Below are positions 42,587 to 51,649 of a stretch of DNA of 64,000 bases, piece by piece. This DNA is from Halorubrum vacuolatum (GTDB lineage Archaea > Halobacteriota > Halobacteria > Halobacteriales > Haloferacaceae). Position 1 is the stretch's first letter. The number at the start of each line of letters is the position of its first letter. The stretch covers positions 124,001-188,000 of the forward strand of contig NZ_FZNQ01000004.1 in the NCBI RefSeq assembly GCF_900188065.1, written 5' to 3'. Under the pieces are notes generated by a model. The model was not told the DNA's origin, searched no databases, and was given only the letters and a program-made list of their open reading frames with translations. Position numbers and translations under genes: made by a program.

Positions 42587-43093
42587 ATGACCGATGAAGC
42601 GCCCACCGAGGGATCAGTCGGCGACCTCGCCATCGAGACGCGGGGTGTCCTCGCCCCGTCGACGGCCGAAGAGGCGGCTCGCGAGTATGGGGAGGCCGGC
42701 CCGGCCGCGCAGGTCGTCGTCCGCGAGACGGCGAAGGCGATGGCGTTCGACGCCGCCGAGTACGACGAGCGCGTCACCTCGGACGTTATCGAGACTGCAC
42801 GTGACGCGATCTTCGCCGAGTTACTCGTCGTCAACGTCGCCGACCGCTCGACGTTCGAGGCGTGGCTTGAACGGAGTCAGTTCGATCCGGACGACGTCGT
42901 CCTGCTCGGCGGCGAGAACGTCGACGGGGTGGTGTGGCATCCGGTCCCCTTCGCGGAAACCGTGATCGCGGCGACGTATCACGAGGCGGTCGACGCCGCG
43001 GTGTCGACGCTTCGTCGGAACGCGTTCGGGCGGGTGTACCGGGGGGTATTCGCGGAAGCGGATGGCGGCGAGAAGGGTTCGCGTGTCGACTGA
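42587..43093 (+). CDS. DUF5809-like protein
   Basis: A 168-residue acidic protein: LAPSTAEEAAREYGEAGPAA, VVVRETAKAMAFDAAEYDER and VIAATYHEAVDAAVSTLRRN. It has alternating helices and strands and no membrane segment. It begins 45 bases after DUF5810 in the same direction, so the two are probably co-transcribed. The RNAFGRVYRGVF block near the C-terminus looks conserved. Function unknown. Confidence 0.7.
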   Translation: MTDEAPTEGSVGDLAIETRGVLAPSTAEEAAREYGEAGPAAQVVVRETAKAMAFDAAEYDERVTSDVIETARDAIFAELLVVNVADRSTFEAWLERSQFDPDDVVLLGGENVDGVVWHPVPFAETVIAATYHEAVDAAVSTLRRNAFGRVYRGVFAEADGGEKGSRVD

Positions 43094-43153
43094 GGGGATA
43101 TAAACGTAGCCGGTGGAGAGCGAGGGACCTGTCGACGCCGTCCCGATCGGTAG

Positions 43154-43537
43154 TTAAATAACGTCGATGGAGGCGGAGTCGTCGTCGCGGTCGAACTCGA
43201 CCTCCAACACGCCGTTGTTGAACGTGGCGCTGCCGGAGTGTTCATCGACGGGCACCGGGAGGTCGACGGTCTCGTCGTATTCCCGCCGGTCGGACGCCGC
43301 GGAGATGGTGAGCGACTCGCCGTCACACTGGAGCGAGAGCTGCTCTTTCGAGATGGCCGGCAGGTCGGCGACGAGCCGCACGGATTCCTCGGTGGTGTAC
43401 GCGTCGACGTGCGTCTCCGAGCCGAAGCCGGCGTCCTCGGTTCCCGCGGCGGGACCGCCGCCCGCCATCTCGTTCATCATCCGTTCGATCTCCTCGAAGA
43501 AGTCCCCGAACGGATCCTCACGGTCGTCTCTATCCAT
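43154..43537 (-). CDS. Hsp20/alpha-crystallin family small heat-shock protein
   Basis: A 127-residue protein from ATG 43537; the longer open frame is spurious. The N-terminus EDPFGDFFEEIERMMNEMAG is of the GvpH/Hsp20 type. The alpha-crystallin core contains VRLVADLPAISKEQLSLQCD, then YDETVDLPVPVDEHSGSATF and FNNGVLEVEF (the usual NGVL motif). The C-terminal IxI anchor is reduced to SASIDVI. It holds unfolding proteins in solution. A TATA-like CTTATCC lies 25-33 bases before the ATG. The gap is shared with the divergent gap gene. Confidence 0.85.
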   Translation of the reverse strand: MDRDDREDPFGDFFEEIERMMNEMAGGGPAAGTEDAGFGSETHVDAYTTEESVRLVADLPAISKEQLSLQCDGESLTISAASDRREYDETVDLPVPVDEHSGSATFNNGVLEVEFDRDDDSASIDVI

Positions 43538-43714
43538 GCTCGTCGGAACGAGCGTTGTCCGGATAAGCCTTCTGTCCGTGTTATCAGTTACCGATATTTC
43601 CGTCGCCAGCGGCCGGTCGCACGGTCCACGCGTCGGATCGGTTTCACCTGTCACCCCGCTCGCGCGGACGGATCGCGAATCGTCGATAGTGATATACGCG
43701 CTCAGCCGTCCGAA

Positions 43715-43722
43715 TTTAAATA
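43715..43722 (+). promoter_or_regulatory. TATA box of gap
   Basis: TTTAAATA ends 22 bases before the ATG at 43745. The implied transcript start is at or a few bases from the ATG, so the mRNA is probably leaderless. Confidence 0.6.
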
Positions 43723-43744
43723 GTTGGGATGCACTTATCCGAAT

Positions 43745-44797
43745 ATGAGTAAATCGTATCTCGCAGCGGGTGACGACGTAGCCGACGACGAGGTCGTCCG
43801 CGTCGGATTGAACGGTTTCGGACGGATCGGGCGAAGCATCCTTCGGGCGGTGTGTGAGAGCCCGCGGATCGAACTCGTCGCCATCAACGACGTGATGGAC
43901 TTCGAGGACATGGCGTACCTCGCGAAGTACGACACCGTGATGGGTCGTTTCGACGGCGTCGAGCTCGACGGCGACGCCTTGACCGTCGGCGGCACGTCCG
44001 TCGACCTGTTCAACGTGCAGGACCCCGCCGACCTCCCGTGGGGCGAACTCGACGTCGACGTCGCGCTCGAATGTACCGGCGTCTTCCGGACGAAGGCGGA
44101 GGCGAGCGGTCACCTCGACGGCGGCGCGGACAAGGTCGTCATCTCCGCCCCTCCGAAGGGCGAAGAGCCCGTCAAACAGCTCGTCTACGGCGTCAACCAC
44201 GACGAGTACGACGGCGAGGACGTCGTCTCGAACGCTTCCTGTACGACCAACTCCATCACGCCCGTCGCGCAGGTGCTCGATGCGGAGTTCGGTATCGAAG
44301 CCGGGACCCTCACGACCGTTCACGCCTATACCGGCTCCCAAACGCTCATCGACGGTCCCAAAGCGAAGAAGCGCCGCGGCCGCGCCGCCGCCGAGAACAT
44401 CGTCCCGACCTCGACGGGCGCGGCGGGCGCGGCGACGGTCATCCTCCCGCAGCTGGAGGGGAAACTCGACGGGATGGCGATGCGCGTCCCCGTCCCGAAC
44501 GGCTCCATCACCGAGTTCGTCGTCAGTCTGGAGGAGTCGGTCGACGCCGAGACGGTCAACGCGGCCTTCCGCGACGCCGCCGATTCCGGCCCGCTCGCGG
44601 GTGTGCTCGGCTACACTGACGACGAGATCGTCTCCAGCGACGTGATCGGGCTACCGTTTTCGAGCTACGTCGACCTTCAATCGACGAACACGATCGCGGA
44701 CGGGGAGCTGTTGAAGGTGCTCACCTGGTACGACAACGAGTACGGCTTCTCGAACCGGATGCTCGACATGGCCGCGTTCCTCGTCGACGAGTCATAA
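43745..44797 (+). CDS. gap: Glyceraldehyde-3-phosphate dehydrogenase
   Basis: A 350-residue class I (phosphorylating) GAPDH from ATG 43745. The NAD-binding start is VRVGLNGFGRIGRSILRAVC. The active site is SNASCTTNSITPVAQVL, and the catalytic His lies in LTTVHAYTGSQ. The C-terminal block is TWYDNEYGFSNRMLDM. It interconverts GAP and 1,3-bisphosphoglycerate and works with PGK at 46257, which lies close by in the same direction; a reductase-like gene on the other strand separates them. Haloarchaea use this pair in the lower Entner-Doudoroff route or in gluconeogenesis; which direction applies cannot be told here. Confidence 0.95.
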   Translation: MSKSYLAAGDDVADDEVVRVGLNGFGRIGRSILRAVCESPRIELVAINDVMDFEDMAYLAKYDTVMGRFDGVELDGDALTVGGTSVDLFNVQDPADLPWGELDVDVALECTGVFRTKAEASGHLDGGADKVVISAPPKGEEPVKQLVYGVNHDEYDGEDVVSNASCTTNSITPVAQVLDAEFGIEAGTLTTVHAYTGSQTLIDGPKAKKRRGRAAAENIVPTSTGAAGAATVILPQLEGKLDGMAMRVPVPNGSITEFVVSLEESVDAETVNAAFRDAADSGPLAGVLGYTDDEIVSSDVIGLPFSSYVDLQSTNTIADGELLKVLTWYDNEYGFSNRMLDMAAFLVDES

Positions 44798-44835
44798 GCG
44801 AAGTCACCGTCCCGAGCGACCCACTCGGGCCAGTT

Positions 44836-46101
44836 TTATTCCCTCCCCTCAGCGGCCTCGCGTACATCGATCGTGAACCCGACCGCGCGGAGCCGTTCGA
44901 CGAGCGGCAACCCGATCCCGGCGGCGGGCGTCATCACGCCGCCGTCGAGCGGCGAATCGACTTCCTCGCGCGCGAGACACATCGCGGCCTCCCCGAGCAT
45001 CTGCCCGGTCGCGCCGTAGCCGGGGTCCCGGTCGGCACCGAACTCGGCCTCCACGGTGAACGTTCCCTCCGGTGCCGTCCCCCGCCCACGGAGGCCGACC
45101 GTGAACCGGCCCGCGTCCGCCTCCGCCCTCGTCGGTCCGGTCCCGGGCTCCGGGAAGACGAATCGCCGGATCCCATCACGGAGGGGACCGACCGACATCG
45201 CCCCCGAAAAGAGGCCGAGGCCGCCGGCGATAGCCCCGGCGGTGACTGCCCCGACCGGGCCGGTTCCGGTCGGTACCGTCTCCGTGCAGTCGAACTCCCG
45301 CCCCCACGGGTAGCCGAGCAGGGCGTTGCTTCGCCTGAGGACGCGCTCGTTCACGGGGGCCATCGGCGACGGCGCGGTCCATGCCCCGCGAAGCGGATCC
45401 CACCGTGGAAGGCGCTGCTCGCCGGGGTCGACGCCGCTCCGCTCGCCGGCCGGCGCGAGCGAGTACGGATTTCGGAGCGTCCGCTCGGCGAGTGGGTCGG
45501 TCGCGACGGCCTCGAACAGCTCCCCGAAACTCGCGAGCGTTCCGCCGCTGACGCCGCCTTCACCCTCCTCCAAGTAGATCCGAACCGCCTCACAGGGCGC
45601 GCCGAATGTCTCGACGGCGAACGACTGGAGCAGAAGCGTACCGAGGTCGGCGGGCACGGAGTCGAACCCGCAGCTGTGGACGATCCGCGCGCCCGTTTCG
45701 GTCGCGACCTCGTGAAACCGGTCGATGCTCTCGCGGACCCAGTTGACCTCGCCGGTCAGGTCACAGTAATCGGTCCCGACCTCGGCACACGCCGCGACCA
45801 GGGGCGTGCCGTAGGTCGTGTAGGGCCCGACGGTCGTACAGACGACCCGTGTCTCCCTGGCGATCTCCCGCATCCGGTCGGGATCGGTCGCATCGCCGAT
45901 CACGGTGGGGATCTCCTCCCACGCATCCGCCCGCTCCGTGAGGTCGTCGACGAGCGTCCCCAGTCGCTCCCGGCTACGCCCGCCGACCGCCAACGAGAGC
46001 TCATCCGGCGTGTAGCGCTCGGTCAGATGCTCGGCTACGAACCGGCCGGCGACGCCCGTTGCGCCCCATACCACGACGTCGTGCGTGCGGTCGTCCGACA
46101 T
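44836..46101 (-). CDS. Saccharopine-dehydrogenase-like NAD(P)-binding protein
   Basis: A 421-residue protein with a Rossmann start VVVWGATGVAGRFVAEHLTE, then VVCTTVGPYTTYGTPLVAAC and GTDYCDLTGEVNWVRESIDR. This is the pattern of saccharopine dehydrogenase-like / trans-acting enoyl-reductase proteins. ATGQMLGEAAMCLAREEVD lies near the C-terminus. Family members reduce lipid-linked double bonds (for example in mycobacterial phthiocerol synthesis) or have unknown substrates. A role in isoprenoid-lipid reduction is possible but unproven. It lies antisense between gap and pgk. Confidence 0.8.
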   Translation of the reverse strand: MSDDRTHDVVVWGATGVAGRFVAEHLTERYTPDELSLAVGGRSRERLGTLVDDLTERADAWEEIPTVIGDATDPDRMREIARETRVVCTTVGPYTTYGTPLVAACAEVGTDYCDLTGEVNWVRESIDRFHEVATETGARIVHSCGFDSVPADLGTLLLQSFAVETFGAPCEAVRIYLEEGEGGVSGGTLASFGELFEAVATDPLAERTLRNPYSLAPAGERSGVDPGEQRLPRWDPLRGAWTAPSPMAPVNERVLRRSNALLGYPWGREFDCTETVPTGTGPVGAVTAGAIAGGLGLFSGAMSVGPLRDGIRRFVFPEPGTGPTRAEADAGRFTVGLRGRGTAPEGTFTVEAEFGADRDPGYGATGQMLGEAAMCLAREEVDSPLDGGVMTPAAGIGLPLVERLRAVGFTIDVREAAEGRE

Positions 46102-46256
46102 TCGATTCCCCGTAGGACCGGCGGACGGGTAAACGACGCGGGCGAGCCGGGACGAACGCCGGACGTCTCACCGATGGTGGGTGGAACCCTCACGGACGAT
46201 GGGTGCTGATCGACCGTCTCAGGGCCTTTTTGTAACCTGCCGACGATCGGACGGGT

Positions 46257-47480
46257 ATGTCCACCTTTAGGACCATCGACGACCTTCCCGCCGACTCGCG
46301 GGTGCTCGTCCGGCTCGATCTCAACTCGCCGATCGAGGGCGGCGAACCGCAGGACAACCGCCGGTTCGAACGGCACGCCCGAACCGTCCGCGAACTGGCC
46401 GAGGCTGGCCACCGCGTCGTCTGTCTCGCCCACCAGGGTCGTCCCGGGAGCGACGATTTCACCTCCCTGTCGGGTCACGCAACGATCCTTTCCGGACATC
46501 TCGACCGCGACGTGGGGTTCGTCGCCGACACCCACGGCGAGGACGCCATCGCGGCCATCGAGGCGCTTTCCGCCGGCGAGGTGCTGCTGCTCGAAAACAC
46601 GCGAATGTGTGACGACGAACTGCCCGAGGCGGAGCCCGCCGAGAAGGCCGAAACCGCCTACGTCGAGGCGCTCGCGCCGTATTTCGACGCGTACGTCAAC
46701 GACGCCTACTCGGCGGCCCACCGCAAACACGCCTCGCTCGTCGGGTTCCCACTCGTCCTCCCCGCCTACGCCGGACGCGTGATGGAGACGGAGTACGAGG
46801 CGAACACCGCCATCGCGCGGAAGTCGTTCGACGGCCCCGTCACGATGGTCGTCGGCGGGACGAAGGCGACGGACGTGATCGGCGTGATGGACGCGCTGGA
46901 GGGCACGGTCGACCGGTTCCTGCTCGGTGGCGTCGCCGGCGAACTCTTCTTGCGCGCGGCGGGGCACCCGGTCGGCGTCGACCTCGAGGGCATGGACCTC
47001 TTCGACGACCAGTGGGAAGCGAACCGCGAGCTCGTCGAAGGGATTCTTGAGGAGCGCGGCGAGGAGATCCACCTCGCGGTCGATCTGGCCTACGAGGACG
47101 ACGACGGCGAGCGTGCTGAACACACCCTCGAGGAGATCGACGAGAAGCGGGTGGGTTATCTCGACGTCGGTACGGAAACCGTCGAGGCGTACGATCCCCT
47201 TATTAGGGAGTCGGATGCGGTCTTCGTGAAGGGCGCACTCGGCGTCTTCGAGGACGAGCGCTTCTCTGTCGGCACGGTCGGCGTGCTCAAAGCGATCGCC
47301 GAGACGGACTGTTTCTCGGTCGTCGGCGGTGGCGACACCTCACGAGCGATCGAGATGTACGGTCTCGATGAGGCCGACTTCTCACACGTCTCCATCGCCG
47401 GCGGCGCGTACATCCGGGCACTCACCGGAAAGTCGCTTCCGGGTGTCGAGTTGCTTCAGGCGTCGGCGGACGGAGACTGA
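46257..47480 (+). CDS. pgk: Phosphoglycerate kinase
   Basis: A 407-residue enzyme. It starts with TIDDLPADSRVLVRLDLNSP (substrate-binding Asp and Asn), then VCLAHQGRPG, LLENTRMCDDELPEAEPAEK, DAYVNDAYSAAHRKHASLVG, and near the end CFSVVGGGDTSRAIEMYGL (ATP-binding glycine loop). It transfers phosphate between 1,3-bisphosphoglycerate and ADP. Its length is normal for the archaeal enzyme. Confidence 0.95.
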   Translation: MSTFRTIDDLPADSRVLVRLDLNSPIEGGEPQDNRRFERHARTVRELAEAGHRVVCLAHQGRPGSDDFTSLSGHATILSGHLDRDVGFVADTHGEDAIAAIEALSAGEVLLLENTRMCDDELPEAEPAEKAETAYVEALAPYFDAYVNDAYSAAHRKHASLVGFPLVLPAYAGRVMETEYEANTAIARKSFDGPVTMVVGGTKATDVIGVMDALEGTVDRFLLGGVAGELFLRAAGHPVGVDLEGMDLFDDQWEANRELVEGILEERGEEIHLAVDLAYEDDDGERAEHTLEEIDEKRVGYLDVGTETVEAYDPLIRESDAVFVKGALGVFEDERFSVGTVGVLKAIAETDCFSVVGGGDTSRAIEMYGLDEADFSHVSIAGGAYIRALTGKSLPGVELLQASADGD

Positions 47481-47518
47481 TCAGCGGCGCTTTCGAAGGC
47501 CTCCGGCTCCGGTGAATC

Positions 47519-47556
47519 GCCTCGGGGTCAAGCCCCGGGGCATTCTCCTTGTATTC
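47519..47556. other. Hairpin plus ATTCTCCTTG block, IS200/IS605-end-like
   Basis: GCCTCGGGG (47519-47527) pairs with CCCCGGGGC (47533-47541) and is followed at once by ATTCTCCTTGTATTC (47542-47556). The same arrangement, hairpin plus ATTCTCCTTGTTTTC, occurs at 62666-62697; the 15-base blocks share 14 bases. No transposase gene is nearby here, so this would be an orphan element end in the 260-bp gap between pgk and the exported protein. Confidence 0.4.
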
Positions 47557-47740
47557 TGTAAAAGTGTTCGTGGTCGCCGGGTATCGCGTCCGCATTCCGG
47601 GGCGCGAATATGGCACGACCCTGGGTCGATCGATCGCAGCGATGACCGCTGATCGATCGCGGCGATGATCGCTCGAACCGGGGTCCGCGCCGCCGTGAAC
47701 GAGCGTCGGACCGTCCCTCCCGCTCACGTCACTCGACGGA

Positions 47741-49414
47741 CTACTTCGATTCGCCGAAGGCGTTGATCGAGCAGCCCTCGTTGTTGAGCCCGTCGAGCTC
47801 GTGTGCCAGCGCGAGAATCTCTTCGCGGTCCTCGGTCGCCAGCGCAGCGTTCACTTCCGCGATCAGCTGCGGGGCGGTCTTCGGGTAGTTGACGTCCTCG
47901 TGCTGGATGTTCAGCAGGCCGGCGGTCGCGGCGCGGAGCAGGATCTGCTGGGCACCGGGCACGCCGGGGCCGCCGCCGCCGCCGAGCGCCTCGTAGAGCG
48001 TCATCTCGGTGAAGTCGACGGTGTTTCGACCGCGTCCACCTTCATCGACCGCCAGCTCGAAGACCTCGGAGACCAGATCTGACGGCCCGTAGGTGTCGTC
48101 GTCGGTCCAGACCTCGTTGCGGTAGGCTGGCTGTTTCCAGAAGCCCGGCGTGCACCCGGACGGGTCGCGCACCTCCACCTGGATGGTGAAGTCGCCGTAC
48201 GCGTACGGTCGTTCGCCGACGCCGATCCGTGCTCCCGCGTCGTCGCCGATGACCTGTCCGAGCGAGCCGTTGTCGAGGCCGTCGCTCCGGAGGATCGACC
48301 AGACCCTGTCCTCGGGATCGACCGCGAGGCCGATCGGCGGGGTCTCGTCGCCGTCCGCGATGGAGACGACCTGGTCGACCTCCTCGTCCTCGGGGTCGAA
48401 GCCGACGGCGAAGCCGTTGTCGGCGGTGACCCAGACGAGCCCGTCGTACTCGACGATGCCGCGGAACTGCAGGAGGTCCTGGTCCGTTTTGTCGTTCAGG
48501 TCGTAGTGGAGCCACTCGTCCCCGTCGAATTTCGACAGGAATCGTTCTTGGCCAGCATTGCCGAAGTTCGTCATCGCCGAGACCCAGACGTAGCCATTCG
48601 CGTCGACGAAGACTGAGTAGGGGTTGCTGTCATCGCCCTCTGGCTCGTATTCGAGGTTTGTTACCTCGCCGCTCGAGGCGTCGATCGTCAGCACGGCAGC
48701 GACCCCGTCGAACGGACTCGAGTCGCGGCACGAGAGGTAGAGCGTCCCGTCCTGGTAGTCGGCGTCGTACGGCGTGTACGGGCTGACATCGATCTCGTCG
48801 CCATCCGGCTGGAGGCCGTCCGTCTCGTCGTAGGTGTACTTCTGGACGTACTCGCCGCCGTAGAAGCCGACCCAGATGTCGTCGTTCTCGTCGACGGTGA
48901 CCGTCCGAGGCATGTCACCCTCCCCGCCGATCACCCAGGACTGCGTTCGGACCTCGTCGTCGAAGTCCAGGATCGTGTCGTGGTCGTCGGAGGTCGTGAC
49001 CCCCGGCTCGCCGCCCTCCCTGGCGATCCGCACGAGGCTCGACTGCAGGTCGCCGCCGCCCGCACCGGTTCCCGAGTTGGGCACCCAGGCGTTGCCCTCC
49101 GAATCGAGGTCGATCCGCGAAACACGCCAGGCGGAAGGACTGGCCGCGCCGGCCTCGTCTCCCGTGAGCGTGCTATATCGGGCGATCGCCGTCTGAGCGT
49201 CCAGATCCACCTTTGAGACCGTCGCCTCCTCGGAGTTCGGGATGAAGGCGATGTTCCCGATCACGACGATCTCGTTGTCGCCGTTGGTGGCCATGGCGCT
49301 CCCGGTCAGTCCCGTCCCGAGCGCGCCGATCGCGCCCATCGCTCCGATACCTTTCAGCACCGCGCGCCGGTCGATTCTCCCCCAGTGTGTGTCGTTTTGT
49401 TGTCTCTGCTGCAT
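47741..49414 (-). CDS. Tat-exported beta-propeller-like protein with a CTPGFWK-type domain
   Basis: Starts at ATG 49414 (557 residues). The Tat signal is DRRAVLKGIGAMGAIGALGT followed by GLTGSAMA. Residues about 45-400 have repeated units with V(F)VDENDDIWVGFYG, VFVDANGYVWVSAM and LAVDPEDRVWSILRS, as in NHL or streptogramin-lyase-type propellers. After CTPGFWKQPAYRNEVW (about 435) comes a helical domain ending QILLRAATAGLLNIQHEDVN and ELDGLNNEGCSINAF. The CTPGFWK block is known from surface proteins of bacteria and haloarchaea. An AT-rich TATA-bearing stretch (about 49460-49490) precedes it. Binding or surface display is likely; the substrate is unknown. Confidence 0.78.
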   Translation of the reverse strand: MQQRQQNDTHWGRIDRRAVLKGIGAMGAIGALGTGLTGSAMATNGDNEIVVIGNIAFIPNSEEATVSKVDLDAQTAIARYSTLTGDEAGAASPSAWRVSRIDLDSEGNAWVPNSGTGAGGGDLQSSLVRIAREGGEPGVTTSDDHDTILDFDDEVRTQSWVIGGEGDMPRTVTVDENDDIWVGFYGGEYVQKYTYDETDGLQPDGDEIDVSPYTPYDADYQDGTLYLSCRDSSPFDGVAAVLTIDASSGEVTNLEYEPEGDDSNPYSVFVDANGYVWVSAMTNFGNAGQERFLSKFDGDEWLHYDLNDKTDQDLLQFRGIVEYDGLVWVTADNGFAVGFDPEDEEVDQVVSIADGDETPPIGLAVDPEDRVWSILRSDGLDNGSLGQVIGDDAGARIGVGERPYAYGDFTIQVEVRDPSGCTPGFWKQPAYRNEVWTDDDTYGPSDLVSEVFELAVDEGGRGRNTVDFTEMTLYEALGGGGGPGVPGAQQILLRAATAGLLNIQHEDVNYPKTAPQLIAEVNAALATEDREEILALAHELDGLNNEGCSINAFGESK

Positions 49415-49599
49415 ATTATGTCCCCTCCACCCCAACGGTGAGAAGCGAGTGATAATGGTTTTCAAAATATATAAATTAGTATGTATAAATCAACTGTAAT
49501 TTGTCATGTGGAGATGCTCGTAACTCACGGACCGGTACGGACCCACGACGCTAGCACACGTATCAATAATCGGATATTCCTCGTCGCGTTCGATCCGAT

Positions 49600-49654
49600 G
49601 CTGCCGATCACACGCCCATGGTGGCGAGCGCTGCCGATCACAAGCCCATCGTGG
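49600..49654. repeat. 25-bp direct repeat, two copies 30 bp apart
   Basis: GCTGCCGATCACANGCCCAT followed by NGTGG occurs at 49600-49624 and 49630-49654 with two differences. It lies in the 318-bp gap between the Tat-exported protein and the AI-2E gene. The rest of that gap holds the AT-rich promoter region and no gene. Confidence 0.8.
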
Positions 49655-49732
49655 GATGGATCTCGATGGGGTGACTCTTCCACACGACAGTAGCGCCCGA
49701 CACGTCCCGCGGGATTCGGCGGAGCCGAACGC

Positions 49733-50761
49733 TCACATCGCGTCGTAATCCTCCCGGAACGTCTCCAGCGTCGCCGCGAGCACGCCGATGACGATCGGGC
49801 CGACGAAGAGCCCGGTGAAGCCGATGGAGTAGATCCCGCCGAAGACGCCGACGAGGATGATCCCAGGGTTGAGGTGTGCCTGTTTATCGATGACGATCGG
49901 CCGGGCGTAGTTGTCGACCATGGAGACGACCGCGATCCCGTAGAGGGCGAGCAGCACGCCCGCGGTGGTCTGGTCGACGACGACGACGAGGTAGATCGCC
50001 GCCGGGCCCCACACGAGAAACGCGCCGATGAGCGGGAGCAGCGCGAGCACCGCCATCACGAACGTCCAGAAGACGACGTTTGGGATCCCGGCGAGCCAGA
50101 GGCCGATCCCGGCGACGACGGCCTGTAGCAGCGCGACCGAGATGTGGCCGATGACGACCCCCCACGTCGTCGCGTCGATCTTCGTGAACAGGTCGTCGGT
50201 GACGTCCGCCGGGAGGGGGATGATCGACCGAAGCCACGCGACGAACTCCGGGCCCTCCTGCAGGACGTAGTACACCAAAAAGAGGACGAGCGCGATGCCG
50301 AGCGACGCGCGCAGTGCGCCGGAGAAGAAGCCGCTGACCCCGCCGAAAAGCGTCTCGAAGAGGACGTCACCGGCCTGGGTGAGCCACGTGGTGATGTCGA
50401 CCTCCTCGCCGGTCACCTCCGCCAATCGTTCCTCGATGGCGACGATGTCGAGGTCAGTCTCGCCCGTGGCGATAGCCGTGAGATCCCGGACGAACACCAG
50501 CGAGATATACACGAGTGGCAGGATCACGGCGATAATGGAGGCAAGAATGAGCGTGATCGCCGAGATCATCGACGCCATCCGTTCGGAGATCCGTGTATCG
50601 GTCCCGTCGATCCGATCAGTCAGCCGGGCGTGTAACGGATAGAGCACGTACCCGAGGATCACCGACGCGATCACGTACTCGATGAACGGAAGGATGATAA
50701 AGAGGGTGAGGAGGGCGACCGCGCCGATGAGCAACAACAGGAACGACTGTCCGCGGTTCAT
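49733..50761 (-). CDS. AI-2E/PerM-family membrane transporter
   Basis: A 342-residue membrane protein with about eight spans. Family marks include FIEYVIASVILGYVLYPLHA, the long periplasmic-type loop (about 95-150), and the C-terminal pore block IVIDKQAHLNPGIILVGVFG and FTGLFVGPIVIGVLAATLET. Members export small molecules or ions, including autoinducer-2 in a few bacteria and Na+ in halophiles; the substrate is unknown. It is a single gene in its own transcript. Confidence 0.88.
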   Translation of the reverse strand: MNRGQSFLLLLIGAVALLTLFIILPFIEYVIASVILGYVLYPLHARLTDRIDGTDTRISERMASMISAITLILASIIAVILPLVYISLVFVRDLTAIATGETDLDIVAIEERLAEVTGEEVDITTWLTQAGDVLFETLFGGVSGFFSGALRASLGIALVLFLVYYVLQEGPEFVAWLRSIIPLPADVTDDLFTKIDATTWGVVIGHISVALLQAVVAGIGLWLAGIPNVVFWTFVMAVLALLPLIGAFLVWGPAAIYLVVVVDQTTAGVLLALYGIAVVSMVDNYARPIVIDKQAHLNPGIILVGVFGGIYSIGFTGLFVGPIVIGVLAATLETFREDYDAM

Positions 50762-50854
50762 GACGGTGGGTCAGCCGCCGCCGCCAAAAGGATGGGTGCT
50801 GTGGAACGGTCGGCCGATCACTGTACGTCTCGTCCGCGGCCGTCCGGCTCGGCT

Positions 50855-51451
50855 TCAGGCGGACGCCTCCTCCTCGTCGAGGCCGGGTGCCGCCGCCGGA
50901 TCGACCTCCTCGGGCTCCTCCAGACCGCCACCTACGAGGGTCTCGCCCTCCTCGGTCTCGACGTAGACGTCGTCGGCGAATCCCGCGATCGCGTTCTCGT
51001 ACTCCGGCGTCTCCAGTTTCTCCGGGGTTGCGGGCGCAGCGGCGATCCCCTCGGCGGGTCGGAACTCCCCAAGCGGATCGTCGATGGTGATCCCGTAGCC
51101 CGTAAAGAACTCCTCGTATCGTCGGTAGTGTGGCTCCAGCTCGTCGCCGGGGATCTCCATCATCTCCGTCCAGCCATGGTTGAAGAAGTCGAAGTTCGCC
51201 TGCACGTGGGTGATCTCGCGGGCCTCGGCCTCCGGGAAGCCGGCCTCCAACGCGGCGACGTAGGTGTCCATCGTCGCATCGAAGAACGAATCGAGGTGGG
51301 CACGGCGTTCCTCGCGACGCGCCTCGTCCGCCTTGTTCAGGAATATGCTCGTGTGGAGATCGACGAGTTTGTCGTTCGCGACGTCGCCGATGACCGGCGT
51401 GGTCAACGCCTTCTTTGCGGCCCAGTGGCGGATGTTCTGCCGGATCTTCAT
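50855..51451 (-). CDS. DUF6149-like protein
   Basis: A 198-residue mainly helical protein: MKIRQNIRHWAAKKALTTPV, VDLHTSIFLNKADEARREER, MDTYVAALEAGFPEAEAREI, FDFFNHGWTEMMEIPGDELE. This follows a conserved haloarchaeal pattern (DUF6149). The last 50 residues are Glu/Pro/Ala-rich and probably disordered. No membrane span. Function unknown. Confidence 0.75.
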   Translation of the reverse strand: MKIRQNIRHWAAKKALTTPVIGDVANDKLVDLHTSIFLNKADEARREERRAHLDSFFDATMDTYVAALEAGFPEAEAREITHVQANFDFFNHGWTEMMEIPGDELEPHYRRYEEFFTGYGITIDDPLGEFRPAEGIAAAPATPEKLETPEYENAIAGFADDVYVETEEGETLVGGGLEEPEEVDPAAAPGLDEEEASA

Positions 51452-51649
51452 ACCACCGTTCGGGCCCCGAGACTATTGAATGTGTGGCGAGCGGGTCGGG
51501 TCCAGGGTGTGCGCTCGCCGGCGTTCAAGCGGGACGCCGCCGGCGAGGACGACCCCTTAAACGATCGGGGAGACCCCGCATGAGGATGATCCTCATGATC
51601 GTCCGCGCGGATGACAATCCACATTACCCCTCGATTCAAACGGCCGGAT

